Assembly (NCBI GenBank): GCA_014338405.1
Contig: JTDE01000752.1
Span: 70,898 to 134,897 of the forward strand
Length of the DNA: 64,000 nt
Reading direction: 5' to 3'
DNA from: Paragonimus skrjabini miyazakii
Taxonomy: Eukaryota > Platyhelminthes > Trematoda > Plagiorchiida > Troglotrematidae
Part shown: piece after piece, positions 1-13,300 of the stretch
How the letters are laid out: the number at the start of each line of letters is the position of its first letter
Position numbering within the stretch: position 1 is the stretch's first letter
Translations under genes and position numbers: made by a program
Notes under the pieces: model-generated
What the model saw: the letters and a program-made list of their open reading frames with translations, nothing else
The model's database searches: none
Told to the model about the DNA's origin: nothing

Positions 1-989
1 GATTCAATCGCAGAGTATGTGCAATCGAGAGCTAACTGAAGCTGATGACGCACTATGGTGGACAAATAGTCTTCCTTGAACTGCAGTTTTATAAACAAAG
101 TTTTCCTTGCTGTTTGAAATGCATGTCTTTTCGTCTTTTCCTTGCTATGAGTAGAGATAAATTCATTCGGGTATCCGTTGGCAAACAATGTGTTTGTTAG
201 GAAATGTTTCCCCATATGTCGGTCGGTCATCTATGCAAATTCGTTGAATTCTGCCAAATAGCTTCTTAACTAGATGCCGCTTCTAGGCCATGGTTGCAAA
301 GTCAGCGAACGCTGTGACATATGTCGTCATGATGTCTTGTAAGTAAAGCGTTCAGAAAAGCTAAGCATCTGTTAGACTTCGTTTCATAGATAACAGACCA
401 ATTCGGAAGTATGAATTTCATGGGGTTAACATGAGAGAAGCTTGTCATTGTCAGTGAAATTCTAGATATCACGGACCTACTTTTGTATAAAGTAGTCATC
501 GGTTTATTGTAAAGCTACTTGGAGCCACCGATACATACACTTTCTGTGTGCTTCGAGAAAGCCCTTCGGTACTTTCGGAAAAGAGTACAGACTTTGTATT
601 AGTTGCGGTAGAATTCATCGCGAGCTGACCAAATCACAATTTTATTGTCCGTTAGTTGATTTGGTAGATATGTTTGCATTAATTACATGAATGATATATT
701 GTCCAATGGACAGTGTGCAGTTTCGTGCACTATCAGTTGATGGGTTTGCCTATAGTGAAGTACCATAGTACAGTTCATGGAGTGGCTGAATGTCTTGCAT
801 GCACTGCGGTAGGATTGCATTTATGTTGTATTTTTATATTTATATTCACTCGTTACCAGTTTAACCAAATCACACGCAAAATGTGCACATCAAACTAAAC
901 GGTGCACACGAAAGCACTTCATACACGGACGATTTTACTGTAAAATGTTGCGAAAACACAACTGTGAAGCAAGTTCTTTTACATTTTAG
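1..989. other. Sequence upstream of the first visible RSK exon
   Basis: Read as intron of the RSK-like gene, because the exon at 990 begins in mid-codon. No exon of the N-terminal kinase domain or the hydrophobic motif was recognised. The short open frames here have no family resemblance. Confidence 0.5.
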
Positions 990-1372
990 GAACCGCTGAA
1001 TCTTCGACGTGCTCATCTTTGAACGATGGTGTTCAATGCTCTCCGGAAAGTTTAGGCTCTGTGAAATCCGTTCCAAATCCAGTCAGTTTACTCATTAGAA
1101 GATCACAGACCACAAGACCTACTCTATTCAATTCGGAGCCCAGAATCGCCTGTAGTTCGCCAAACCATGAGCCTTTGGGAAACTACCCCGACAAAGACAA
1201 AACTGTCGGAACGCTCGCGTTCGCGTGTTCGCCAACAATGGCTGATTTGAAAAAAACGAAAAAGGCAACTTTTGCAGACGACTATGAGTTACGCGAATTA
1301 ATCAGTCGTGACACTTATTTCACGTGCAGACGTTGTGTGCACCGGCGTACTTTTGAAGTGCGTACGATGAAG
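990..1372 (+). CDS. RSK: RSK exon A: linker and start of C-terminal kinase domain
   Basis: The acceptor is the AG at 988-989 after a T-rich run, and the donor is AAG|GTAAGT at 1373. The first two bases complete a split codon, then 127 codons follow. About 90 residues are a Ser/Thr/Pro-rich linker with no recognisable domain. The end starts the kinase fold: YELRELISRDTYFTCRRC aligns with RSK YEVKEDIGVGSYSVCKRC. The glycines of the nucleotide-binding loop (IGVGSY) are replaced by ISRDTY. The last codon, AAG in RTMK, aligns with the ATP-anchoring VAIK-type lysine, which is kept. Confidence 0.85.
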
Positions 1373-4300
1373 GTAAGTAGCTAATTTTATCCTTTTAGAC
1401 AGTAGCTTTAGCGTGTTGCTGCGTCCCACTCACAGATTATCAGTAGTGAAACGAATTTATAAAATCATTCAGGATCAGAATGTCTTACAATTTTTCAAAA
1501 GTTTCAGCCTAATCTCCGTTCGACGTGACGGCTAAACAACAGCTTATACAAATTTTGAGTTAGCAGAGAACTATTTGACTCCTAGTTATCTTCTTTAGTG
1601 GAAATCAGTAACTATGAACATTTACGAGAGAAAAGCACTATTATTGTAGCTTTGTTACTGAATACTACATTTAACCTGGTTGCTTGAAAAGTGCCTGTTG
1701 ATTTCCATGAGTACCAGTAGTCAGACATCCGTGCCAATGAATAAAGCCACTGGTCATTGAAAACACGACGCAGCGCTAAAAATGTAGAACTTGGTATTTA
1801 TTTGTACCTTCAAGGTGGCATGGAACAGGGCACTTAAGTAGACCACCTATTTCGTCACGCGATCAAACTACACTATTAGTCATGACTGTGCTAGCCTCAC
1901 CTGTGCTTACACATAGTAACTCTAGACATTGTTAGCCAGTCTACACATGCGTACACTGAAGTGACCAAGTCACACTTACTGGCTAGACAAATGCTACTCT
2001 CAAATGCGCCACTAACCACGTCATGTGACAAGTTAGCAGGTATATATTTCATAACGTCATATCGACTGTTATTTGAAACGTGGCGAACGGTGATTTAAGC
2101 AGTGTAGAATTCAAACTTTATGAGACAATTCGGGACCCTTGATGGCGGTGAATTACTTCTGACGGCTAATTTTTTTGAATGATGATGTATAAATGGCTAT
2201 GCATATGTTGTTAAACGGTGGTCTGTATTATACCGGTAATCCGTTTTTAATTACATCAATAACGAGTAAATCACTGATTTACTGGCGTTGAATATACAGA
2301 TTACAATGGTGACAATTATCTGATGACCTGATGTCATCATAAGAGCGCTACATGCTGAGTGGTATTGCTTTGGAAAGAAAAACTTGTGTCGTAAGAAGTA
2401 TTGTTTGCAATGAACTGATTAGAAGACTGAAAACATGTTGTAACTAATTTAGTCAGGTACAACTTGTAGCCTTAACAACTTCAGGGAGATCAACGATAAT
2501 CTTTCGAAAGGAATGTACACAGTTAAGAAACACAGAAAAATTGTTCTATTGTCTAACAAATTTTATCTGCCAAACTGCATTCTAAACTACAGTCAAGGTT
2601 TAGTAAACCTAACAACAATATAATTGAAGCAATTTTTAAATAAGTAATTCCTAGTAAAACCTTTAAACGCAGATTGCTTCACCGCTAGCTAATGACCGGT
2701 ATGAGTGTTTTGATGCCTGTTGCACACATTAAATGCGGGTTCACTTTTAGTAAGATGGTACTTCTTACTAGGTTCTTTGGGGCACACTAAAATCATTGGC
2801 TGACAGCTTGAAGTATGGTGGAAGTAACCCAATGGTGAAAAGCTGAACTTTAGACAGATTCTAACCGGTGGCAGCAAAAACATGTTCAAACGCGTCAGGC
2901 ACCTTACTAGCTGGGCTACGAAGCCACACCAAGATCTCGGAAATTTCACATTTGTACACTATTATTTACTCGTCCAACTGCTCCATACTTTGTCCACCAA
3001 ATTATCCAGGTATCGACTAAAAGGACAGGATTTCGGGTGTATTTCATGTCGAAATTTCCGAGCTGTTGGTCTAGCTTCGTAGTTCAGCTAATAGAGCGCT
3101 AACCACGCTTGAATGCGCTGTTTCTGCTACGGGTTCGAATCCAACCGATGCTCTGAATCTCCTAAACTACCATATCTACCAAACTACTTATCAGTAGCGT
3201 AAAATGTATCACGAATTTATCCACTGTGGTGAGCACAATACTATTGTGTATCTCGTTAAAAACAGAACAGAACGTGCTGAATGCACAGAAATAGTTGATC
3301 TCCTATGGTTATCTGTATCAGGTGATGTTACGCTGTACTCGTGTTTGTTTATCACAAATTTAGGCAATTGAAATTGAAATTCTCTCCAAATCGTCGAAAA
3401 TTAATAAATACTGCAACTGAGTCATACCTGGTTTAAATGTACTTGTTTTCGGTAGATACGCCTATTGGGTTAGACTTAGTTATCAACCATTTTTTGATAA
3501 GTTGCATGGAGGGAATGGTAATCACTAGTAATGATATTTAGTAGTTAACAAATAATTTGAAAAATACATGCAACTGAGTGACTTCCTAAAATTGCTGTTC
3601 TGTCCTGCATTTTTAGTGGATTTATACGTTATTAAATTTACATTAACACAACATTACTTTCCATTACAGTAAGGGTTCATCTGTCAATGAATTGTGAAAC
3701 AAAGTTACCATATAACTCATGTTTGATGACCATAATTCCATCACCTATACACTATGTAATTGAAATTATATAAATAATGACAAACAGGTGGACAAAAGTA
3801 ACTTCAAAATAACTGAACGACTAGTAGACTAACAGAACTTTTTGCGCATAGCGAGGTTGCTTAGTTTGCTGATATAACGTGTCTTTTCCTTTGCCAAAGT
3901 TCTAATACGACTTGACTGCTTGATCTGGGTACCTGCTATGCGGCTTCACCTAGTCTACTTGCGCGGAGACAAGAAGAACACAATTGCGGAAAAACACACT
4001 GTATTGCGACTATCAGTTCGACAAAATGAATAAAATGTCAGTAAATATATATCATGAAATAGTGGCCAAATATGGCCAGTTACTTGTTCACTCACTGTCT
4101 GCTTGTTTAGGCCACTTCGCTACCAAGTGGCCAAGTAAGATCAATTCCATAGGCGTTTGTTTATCCTCCTGGCGCGACACCCACACTCACTTGCACAATC
4201 TTCCTGTCGCGACACCCACGCTCACTTTCACGTCTCCTCCTGTCGCGACACCCACGCTCACTTTCACGTCTCCTGCTAGTTGGTCTAACGTGCCCCTCAG

Positions 4301-7300
4301 TGCTTTGTTGATGTCTAATTTCGTCAACCGTCACCGAAGGCCTGACTGGTTTGCAATGATGACTGATTTCATCAGCCGTCACCAATGTCCTGACTAGATT
4401 GTTTTGGTGAATTTTCCTCCTAACAATTGCTCATCTGTGAATTAATGTACTGATTTGTCCAAAACATTTGTTGACTGTAATAATAACCCACGCAGACAAC
4501 AGTTTCAGAGGGAAATTTATTTGACCGTCAATTCAGTTGTGGACACAAAGGGTACACCAGTCACTTAAGTATCAGGGTTCAAACTCACGTCAGACCACAG
4601 GACTGTCAGGCAGGAAGTGCGAGCATTCCAACTCTCGGCGGAATACCTAAACACAGGGGAGAGGTGCGTTCAAAAACCCACAGTGAGCGGATGGAGGACG
4701 GCGTGGGCGACCGGATGAGTCATCGCTCGACCAGATCGGACCAACGGGCGAGACGTGGCAGCCGAAATAGGATGGATGATCAAATTGAAGGGGTGATTAT
4801 TCCAACAGTCTTAGGGATATCTCGACACGGCTGTGAAGTACGGTCAAAGTCCATCGTGGATGGACGGAGGACAGCACGAGCGGCCGGACAAGCCCATCGC
4901 TCAACGAAATCGGATCAATGGACGAGGAATAGCAGGTGGAAAACCCCCGAATAGAAGACGCCAAATCACACACCTTAACCGGGTAGAAGTGCACACGATG
5001 TGTGAGCAGAAACCGGGGGGTATTGTGGACTGGAATTGTGATTCAAAATCGCGAGCGCGCGCGTGGCATGATAACTAGCGCGTTGGGCAATAAAGATTGT
5101 GCTTTATTGAACGCCTTTTCGCTACAATATACCTATTCTATTGTATAGACCTTCTGCAGGAACGAAAGTAAAATTTCTTATATACAAAATGGATGTGAGA
5201 AGAGGTAAGCGTGTTCAGATCGATATGTAAAAAGGACAAATTGACTCGGTAGATGGATAGAATTAAAAGTAATGTTAGAAACAGTGAAGGACAGACTGAT
5301 TAGTTCGGCCGATGAATGTCCGTCTCATCCATGTTTTTAGATAAATAACACACGAGATTTCACACATCATTTTTTAGACTCACTTTTATGATGGACAACT
5401 CTGTAGTACACATATTTCTGGTCTAAAACGATTGTGTTTCGTCATTTTACCCTTTTTATATAATTGGCGCTGATGTCGATTGTCAATCAAGCGAGTCACA
5501 TTTTAGCTTCCGCCAGTTCGAACGCCATTATCAAGGTTTAGACAGCGTTGTGTTATTTGTCCTCTCAGAAATACTGAATGACAACAAAATATCAACAACT
5601 CAGTAGTGTGCTGGCAAAATGTTAGGATTTTGTGGGCTTCCCCACAACGTGTCGTTGATCCACCATGTCTGATCTATATTGACCATGAACCAGTCTCTGA
5701 AGATACGTACAAATAATGGTGATGACAGCCATCACTAAAGGTTACGAAAGGTGCACCGGGTATATTGGGTGACTGGACTACATTCGAAAGGTGAACTCAC
5801 CGATTTTAGCATCGATTCCTGTCAATGGGAAGCATATTAGATCTATTACGCCAGATCTGACTTCTCAGATGAAGTTACGACCGCTTAGACTGCTTCTGTC
5901 GCAACCTCGTGCAAGGCGCATCAGGTATCTTGGATAAGTGTACTCCATTCCAGTGGTGTATGCACCATATTTCTAATCACCTGCTGCCAGTGGACTGCAA
6001 CTCAGTGCCTCGTCCGCTACGTCGCGGGTCAGGTTTTCTGTGACCCAAAGACACAGGGTGAGGAACTTCCAGTCAACCTCATCCTTAAGCCTAAACAACG
6101 TGGAAAGTTTATACGTAGTGTGAGTTATGCAGTTCGTTCCCCGTTTTTACTGTTTTCTTTGGTCAAGATAGCGGTTTTGGGCTTTGCCCGCTTGTCATAC
6201 TCTACCGTGAAACAGCACTCATTTCCTGTCATTCACCACTTGATTCTTCAGCTGATAACCGGCCAGTCTCGTTTTCGGACACGCAATGAAAATGTGCCAC
6301 GTTCTTTTCTTTTGAGGTAACTTATAGCCAGAATGACGACGTCAAATTCCAAGGGGTTATGTTTGCCTGATCAACCCAAATCTCTATCTGGCCTCGGTCA
6401 CCGTTTACGATTACCACCCTCAGTGATTAACCACCTATGTAGATTGGTTAGTAGGCAGCTCTTGCACGTACAATTCGGTAATTTGCCGTTGATATCTGTT
6501 GTGTTGCCAAATCCTGTTGGGAATCTTGCGCAGTCTTGCAGCTTTAATCTCCATCGACTGTTTCACGGAGCGTGCACCGTATGTTTTGTCTGGAGCCCTC
6601 TCGGTCCGGTCTACTGGATGAACTGTTGTTGGAATTGCCATACAGACGTATACAGAGAAGGCGGTGCTTGACTGGATATCTGTCTGCAGCTGTCTTCAGG
6701 CCGTCAGATTCAGAGTTCCGGTTAGAGCATTGAAAGTTGCTCATAGCAAACGTTATTCATTTTTATAATATACGCCTAGAGCGATTTTAGTCAAGAGGCA
6801 GCCAACAATGGGTTTTATCGCTTAACCAACTAATCCTCATCAGAGCGCGCGGTGCCTGGACCTTGGAGTATTGGTCAGAGGTCTGAACTTCTAAGTAGAC
6901 ATATTAGGTGTGAACGAACATGACATAGAAGATCAGTGTTCTCATGGTATTTGTCGGAAATACAACCATGGATTCTTTTACAGTTTTGTGCTGATGGTGG
7001 TCTGTTTCCAGCGCGTATTAATCTTAAGTACTATGGACGTTAACCGTAGTCGACAGTTAATCGATCTAGGGCATCTGTGCTGAATAAAATCCTATGCTGG
7101 CATGCGTTCAGATTGCTCTGCGTTTCAGTGGAAAACCACTTTACTGTCAAACAAAAACTGACGTATCTAATGTATAACAGACACTAGTGCCCTATGCCAT
7201 ATCAAAGCGTGCTTGCCACTAGTTTGTAGTCTCGTTCATCGGACGACACCGAGGCATAATAAGCTCACGTGTTTTGGATTATTGTGAGACTTCTTCGTGT

Positions 7301-10300
7301 TACGTCACTATTTGTTAACGCCAGATTTATGCGCATTCACTCACACCTTTTGATACTCCGTGAATTATTTTTCGGTCACCCGATGCAGTACATTCCGTAT
7401 GGCTATACGCTTGGAGTTACGAAAGTGGCCGAATGGGGATTGCTGAACCACAGGGATACAACCGACTGTCAATATAAAACACAACACTTTTACCAGGAGC
7501 ACTTGTGAGTTTTCTACTTCATTCGGCCAGCCGGTAACAGAGAATCAGATATGAGCGAGGTAAACTTAGAAGCCATTAAAGAGTTAATCCACAAGCTGTA
7601 GAGACGCTTAGGACGCTGGACCGAGCAATTTAACTGCACTTTGATCAGCCGGCTTCGTCATCAGCTAGGCGTTTTATATGCTTATTGGTATGCTCATTGG
7701 TCTGTTGACTTCTGTTTTCCCTTGGAGGACGAAGTCACATCAGGGGTCAATCTATTAGGATGTTAGTAAGCTCTGAATCAAAGCCGACTATTTTGTTCTT
7801 CTTATAGATCGTGAAACGGTCTTAGTTACATTTGGAGCAGTAAATTCCAGCAAAATGACTTGGGTAGGTGTCGCCTGCCTGGATGGGGTCCTCGTGATCA
7901 CTCAAACCGTTGGTTAGAGACGCTATCCGAGATGGCTAAGTGTCGCAGTCAATAGCGGACCTGTATCCATACCATTTCTAGTTCTTCCACTTAGTCTTGT
8001 TTTAATAATTTTCAATCGTCTTAGTAACGTTTTCTTCTAGGATATTCCACGTCACTGTTGACGTGAGCGGCGGCCCGAGCCACAGTACCTTTTGGTCAGG
8101 CTCATGGCTGTTGTGATGATGATGACCATCATTCTTACTTTCAAAAAGAGCTTTCACACTACACCTACCAACCACACAGGGAACGATTTGATTCCTGTTG
8201 CTTCATGGCTGTTTGCAGCCAATGTATTTCATAGACTATGCACGGTGTACATACAGCATATCCGGCATGCATAAACCGAGGTTAGTCCTGGCCGTGGCTA
8301 CACTGATCTCATATGTACACCCAGCTAGATGCTTGAGGGTTGGCATTCATATAGAAGTCGATGTGTTTTACTTTAGAAAGCAAACGGACCTTTGAGTTAG
8401 TTGACAATTGCAATGTACTTCTGACAGTCAAGGAAGTGTAGGCTCGAACAGTATGACGACATCACGAAGCAGCTTGTACTTAGACGTCGTGCTAAGTTCA
8501 GCTGTGCGATGACAGACCGTCAGCATCACAAGTGAGATGCGTCAAGATTGCTTATCATGTTACCTCCTGTTCATCTTTCCAGTAGACGGAACCTTAGAGT
8601 GCACTCTTATAGACTGTGAATATTACGGTATGCGTGTTATCAGATGCTTGAGGTTGAGGCCCAGGTTACGCAGTGAACAACGCTTTACTCTGTGAGGGTC
8701 CACTGAGACCCCAGTACATTTTGGGCAAATTGAATTCCTCGGTTTTCATACTGGACATGACCTTTGTACAGCCAAAGTGTATGGTGCTTTTGCCATTATA
8801 AAAAGGACTGCTGTCGTTCTCACGTTTGAAGTTGAGTCGTTTGATGTAGTCGAGAAATGCGCGTACCCTCGAAGTTACATCATTGCTGGTAGAGCGCTGA
8901 AGTAGATCAAAGTTCTTGTAACCGAAGGTCGGATAATAATATTTATAAAATCGCCTATTTGTGTCGCCTACCCAACCTCAGTAACTTATTGAAGAGCTTA
9001 ATGCATAATAAGATTGCTGGACTGGATGTAGTAGACGGCTGCGAAACCCGGCTCACTAGTGCAGTCGACTTTCACAGAACATCCATCGACATCTCTAAAA
9101 CAGGTACGGTTCGCATTGGGAACATTGTGTTAGCGGCTGCAAAATTTACGGACATCTTGGCAAAGTACAGACTGTGTCATCCCGTGGACATAGTCATCTT
9201 GTCTCACAGCCTTCGTTGGTTCGGTGATATCCTGCGAAAGCTAACTCGCCGTTGTTTACACCCTGAGGTACTTGACAAGGATAGGTTAGGCTGTAACCGA
9301 CAGTATGTTAGCCAACGTATGACTTGGGCTTGGGACCTAAATGACACTGAAGATGAAGGTTGCTTCAGTAGGGTGGCCCTAGTTACCTGTCTGGTGTTCG
9401 CGGAACAATGGGCACCTTTGGTTAAGGACGCTGTCTGATATGCAGAATAATGGACCTCTATGATAAGCGTATTGCGAATTTCTGCTTGTACCAACGTTGC
9501 GTCTTCTCCTTTCCTCTCTACAACACTTCCCCATTTTTTTTACGCAACACAGTTTTTCTTCTCTGTATTAACCGCTGTACGTTTACTGCTTTCTGTGGTC
9601 CTGCATTTGAAAACGTTTTACTAATACATGACTACTGATGAGTAGCACAAATAAAATCATAAGTTGGAGCACCGTCACTGCGTCGCTGCTAGGTTTACAA
9701 TGAACACAACAGCGAATTAGTTTCAGGTTGATCGCTGCTTCAGTATTGTGATATACATCTCAGGCGGCCTCTTTCAAAATAGAATACTAGAGTTGTGTAT
9801 CACCCTTCAGTAATTAATATCCCGGCCACGATCGGTACTTGCATTTCGGCCGTAAGTTCATGAGGTGATAACGTCGACTTCCCCATTGACGTTATTCTGA
9901 GGATGATTAGAGTTGACATATCTCAGCACTAAGAAACGTTCCTTTGTGAAGACTGATGAGGTTATACAGTCAATTCGCGATGAGCAGAGTTATTGCTTGT
10001 CAATTTCAGCCGTCCATCCTGAGATTAAAACATACGGACTGGGCCAAAACCTCCGTTTTTGTTCAACCTAGTTAACAATATTTCAGTTTTCTATCATTAC
10101 ATCACAAATTTAGTTGATTTAGATTAAAAATCATTGGTATTTGATCACAGTTTTGCAATAAAACATACTTTTCACCCAGCCCGTTCGAAAAAGTGTACTA
10201 TACTCGAATTATACTCAAGTTGAAACCCATCAGTAGAGTACATCCTGACCAGCTACAATCAAATGTGAAAATTGTTTAACTTAAAAGTAACTGATTCCTT

Positions 10301-13300
10301 GACTGTTCATGAGCAACGACTGAATTTTAATTTAATTTTTCTTCAATTTCAATGAACTCATTACATATTTGCCAATTTTCCTTTTTGAAAAAAGACGTGT
10401 AGTCGTCATTCAGGCTGTTTTTGTGCAGATGTTAAACAACCGCATTTTCTGACGTGTTGAGATGAAACACAATAAATTATCTTTCTTGGTGCATAATAAA
10501 ACCGTTGAAATTCAAAAAAATTGGTGTAATGGTTTTAAAATTTTTCCTTTCAGGCTTCACAACTCCAAGCGCTCTGAATCTAATGATGATGTCTACCATA
10601 ACCTCCAAACAAATCGTGCATATTGGTATTTAGACTTTTATGTTTCCCTCGAATATAGGCAGAGAAGTTAAAAACATATACTGACAAATGTTTAAGTAAA
10701 AAACCGGAACAGCTGTAAATTCATAACAGAAAACAGATATATACGATGTGGATTTTATTATCATGTATTTCACAGCATGCGATTTTGGAAGTGCTTATTT
10801 ATATTTTTCGATTCCAATGTATTTTATTCTGTTCATTCTGCCTATCTATCTTTGAATCTTTAGATATTGGACAAACGGTTGTACGATCCTTCTAATGAAA
10901 TCAAAATTCTGAAACAATTTCAACATTTGGATAATGTGGTCAAACTCTACGAGGTAAATTAAGTCTACATCGTCTCATATACTTTTCCTTGACAATGCGA
11001 TATTTCAAGCGGGCCTGTAAAGGTGACTTATACATGCTGTAGAGGGAGTAGATTCTTCTTCCGAAATAGTTAGTTCTATTTTTAATTGTTCAAACCCGTT
11101 AGCTCATAATCAAACCTACGGTGCCGTCAAAATATAAGAGGAAACCTGTTTTTGGTACAAAAGAACTATAGTTAGCTGGGTAGTTATGAAAGTACACAAG
11201 ACTCATTCTAAGAAAGCTTTTTTGCGAGTCAACGGTTCTTTTGTTGTTCACTGATGCATGATGTAATCCGCCAGTTTAAAAGAAGACTCTTGAATTTGTT
11301 CGTTTGTTAGGCCTGATAGCACAAATGCATGCATGGATCATGCGTTAGAGTAGACGCAAAGCGGACCTGAGAGAAGGATTGGGCATGCGCAACTATGTTC
11401 TCTATTAAGCTACCACACAGTTGGCCAGTATGACCAGTAAGAAGAGACACGCATCTATGCAGTAGGACAAGTTGGCTAATGCCCGATTGGACAGCATACA
11501 CATCGCGTTTCACCAAACCACCACAATGTGCTCTCCAGAATAATAGGAAACCTAACTATATTTGAACTGAGTCAAGAATTAAGGTTTAATTCGATGACAA
11601 ACTTGTATCACGTCGTAATAATATGGTAACTATTGCCTTGTTGTTCACCTCACCATGAAGGTTATCCGCCTTGTTTCTAAAAGTTCACATTCTTAGGCTT
11701 TGTAATCTGGTTAGATGTGACTCGTTGTGAATCTGTTTACTCTTGAAACCGAACTCCGTAGCTTAGCTCATCACTATTTGGACTATTCGATAGCATTCCA
11801 CAAACGGGTTCGAACGTTCAGTCGCTAAGACTATACAAAATTTGACTAATGAATCATACAATGCGGATATCAATCAGTCATCTGTCAGTTCACGATGACG
11901 CGTGTAGCTGTCTTAAAATGCTAGCTGTGAGCATGGTAATTTATTGATGCGGAATGCACTTCCAAATTAGTTAGTCACAGTATGTCGTGTTTAGCTCTTG
12001 AGTGGATTTCCTGTATTCGCGCCGTTCTTACTCAAAGGCGTCATAAGAGAGCGCGGCTGATAAGCGGAATTAATGCGAGACTAAGTCTGCTGTTTGACAG
12101 ATATGTTAGTGACACAAGAACAACAGGGGAGAGAGCAATGGTTACATTGGAAGCGCATAAGCTAACGCCATTCCATCTGTCCCCTGTGAATTTGTTAATT
12201 TAGGTAGACGCGATACATCGAGTAATCAGATTATGTTGACTAAGTTGACGAACTTCCTAAGAGTAACAGTCATGGAAATGATTCGTTCTATAAATTGGTT
12301 CGCCACTGATCAACTTCTCTGGGAAATCCTGATTGATGACTCACATTTCGTATAATGTATTCAGTCACGAACGTAATGAATTAAGACGTATAACGTATTC
12401 AGTTAGCATCCGTAATATAAAGGTTCATTATTGGGCTTCACATTAGAGGATTGGGCACTGTCAGTTTCAAGGTGAACACATTGCCTCACACGGCAGGTGG
12501 CGACCATTTTATGGAACGGTACGAGAAATTTAGAGTTGTGGGTTTGAAATAATATTTTGAACGAGCTAGGCCGACCAATAACATGGTCTGTTGCGGTGAA
12601 GTGACTTGTAGTGTACAAGTCGGGATTTCGGTCCATACGTCCGGTTGCTGTTGTCTACTGCGTTATCATACTTGCTAACCATTCGGGCATATATCGTCAG
12701 AAACAGGTGTCCTGCTTATACAGATATCACTGCAACTACTACTGAATTTGTTGCTTACCTGAGAGCCGGAAAATGTTGTTTAAGCACCATTGTGAACAAT
12801 GTTACAGCAAACTTACTGTAAAGATTCAGCTGTACTTCAATTGCGATGTATGTAAGAACCAAAGCAGAATGTTACGTTGATATGAAACGAATAAACCAAT
12901 TTTAAAATCTACCTGATTGAAATATAATTTACGCTCTGAGGTCAGAATTTGAATAAATTAGTGTGGTACCTGATGTTGTTTGTCATGCAAGCGTTATTCA
13001 GTGATAAACATCAACATAGCTGAAATCAGAAGCTAAACGTTATCCAACTAAGCATCATTCCGCCGATTTCTTTACGTGCTCTCTGTGTATTTCCTTAGGT
13101 TTGCCCGTACGAGCAAGCAGTGTCAGATGTTGGTGCTACTGTTTCTAACGAACTATTATGTTAGAGATTTCCCAGATGCTTAACGTGATATATTATATTT
13201 TACTAGCACTGGAGCCCAATGGTGCAAACTGTTCAAACTCGTTACGGGAAAAGGTTGCTTTTCTAAACTGATTGTTAATGAATAACGCTTCCACATGTTT

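Larger units (their letters stand above)
1373..10863 (+). other. RSK intron, about 9.5 kb, rich in retroelement debris
   Basis: It runs from GTAAGT at 1373 to TTTAG at 10863. It contains an inverted SINE pair, minisatellites, a tandem duplication with an LTR-like tail, and two LINE remnants, each listed separately. The rest (about 1373-2824, 3200-4160, 5130-7855 and 9440-10863) shows nothing I can name. Confidence 0.7.

Noticed and set aside
1361..1372. Apparent loss of the VAIK lysine (FEVR read as FAVK)
   Set aside because: Joining the next exon shows TMK|ILDK aligning without gaps to AVKIIDK, so the lysine is retained as the last codon of the exon.
3984..4397. 137-codon ORF with a repeated proline/threonine motif
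   Set aside because: The repeated peptide is a translation of the 36-bp minisatellite; no gene context.
4664..4954. 96-codon arginine-rich ORF
   Set aside because: It spans both units of the 175-bp duplication and repeats internally in step with the DNA. There is no family match.
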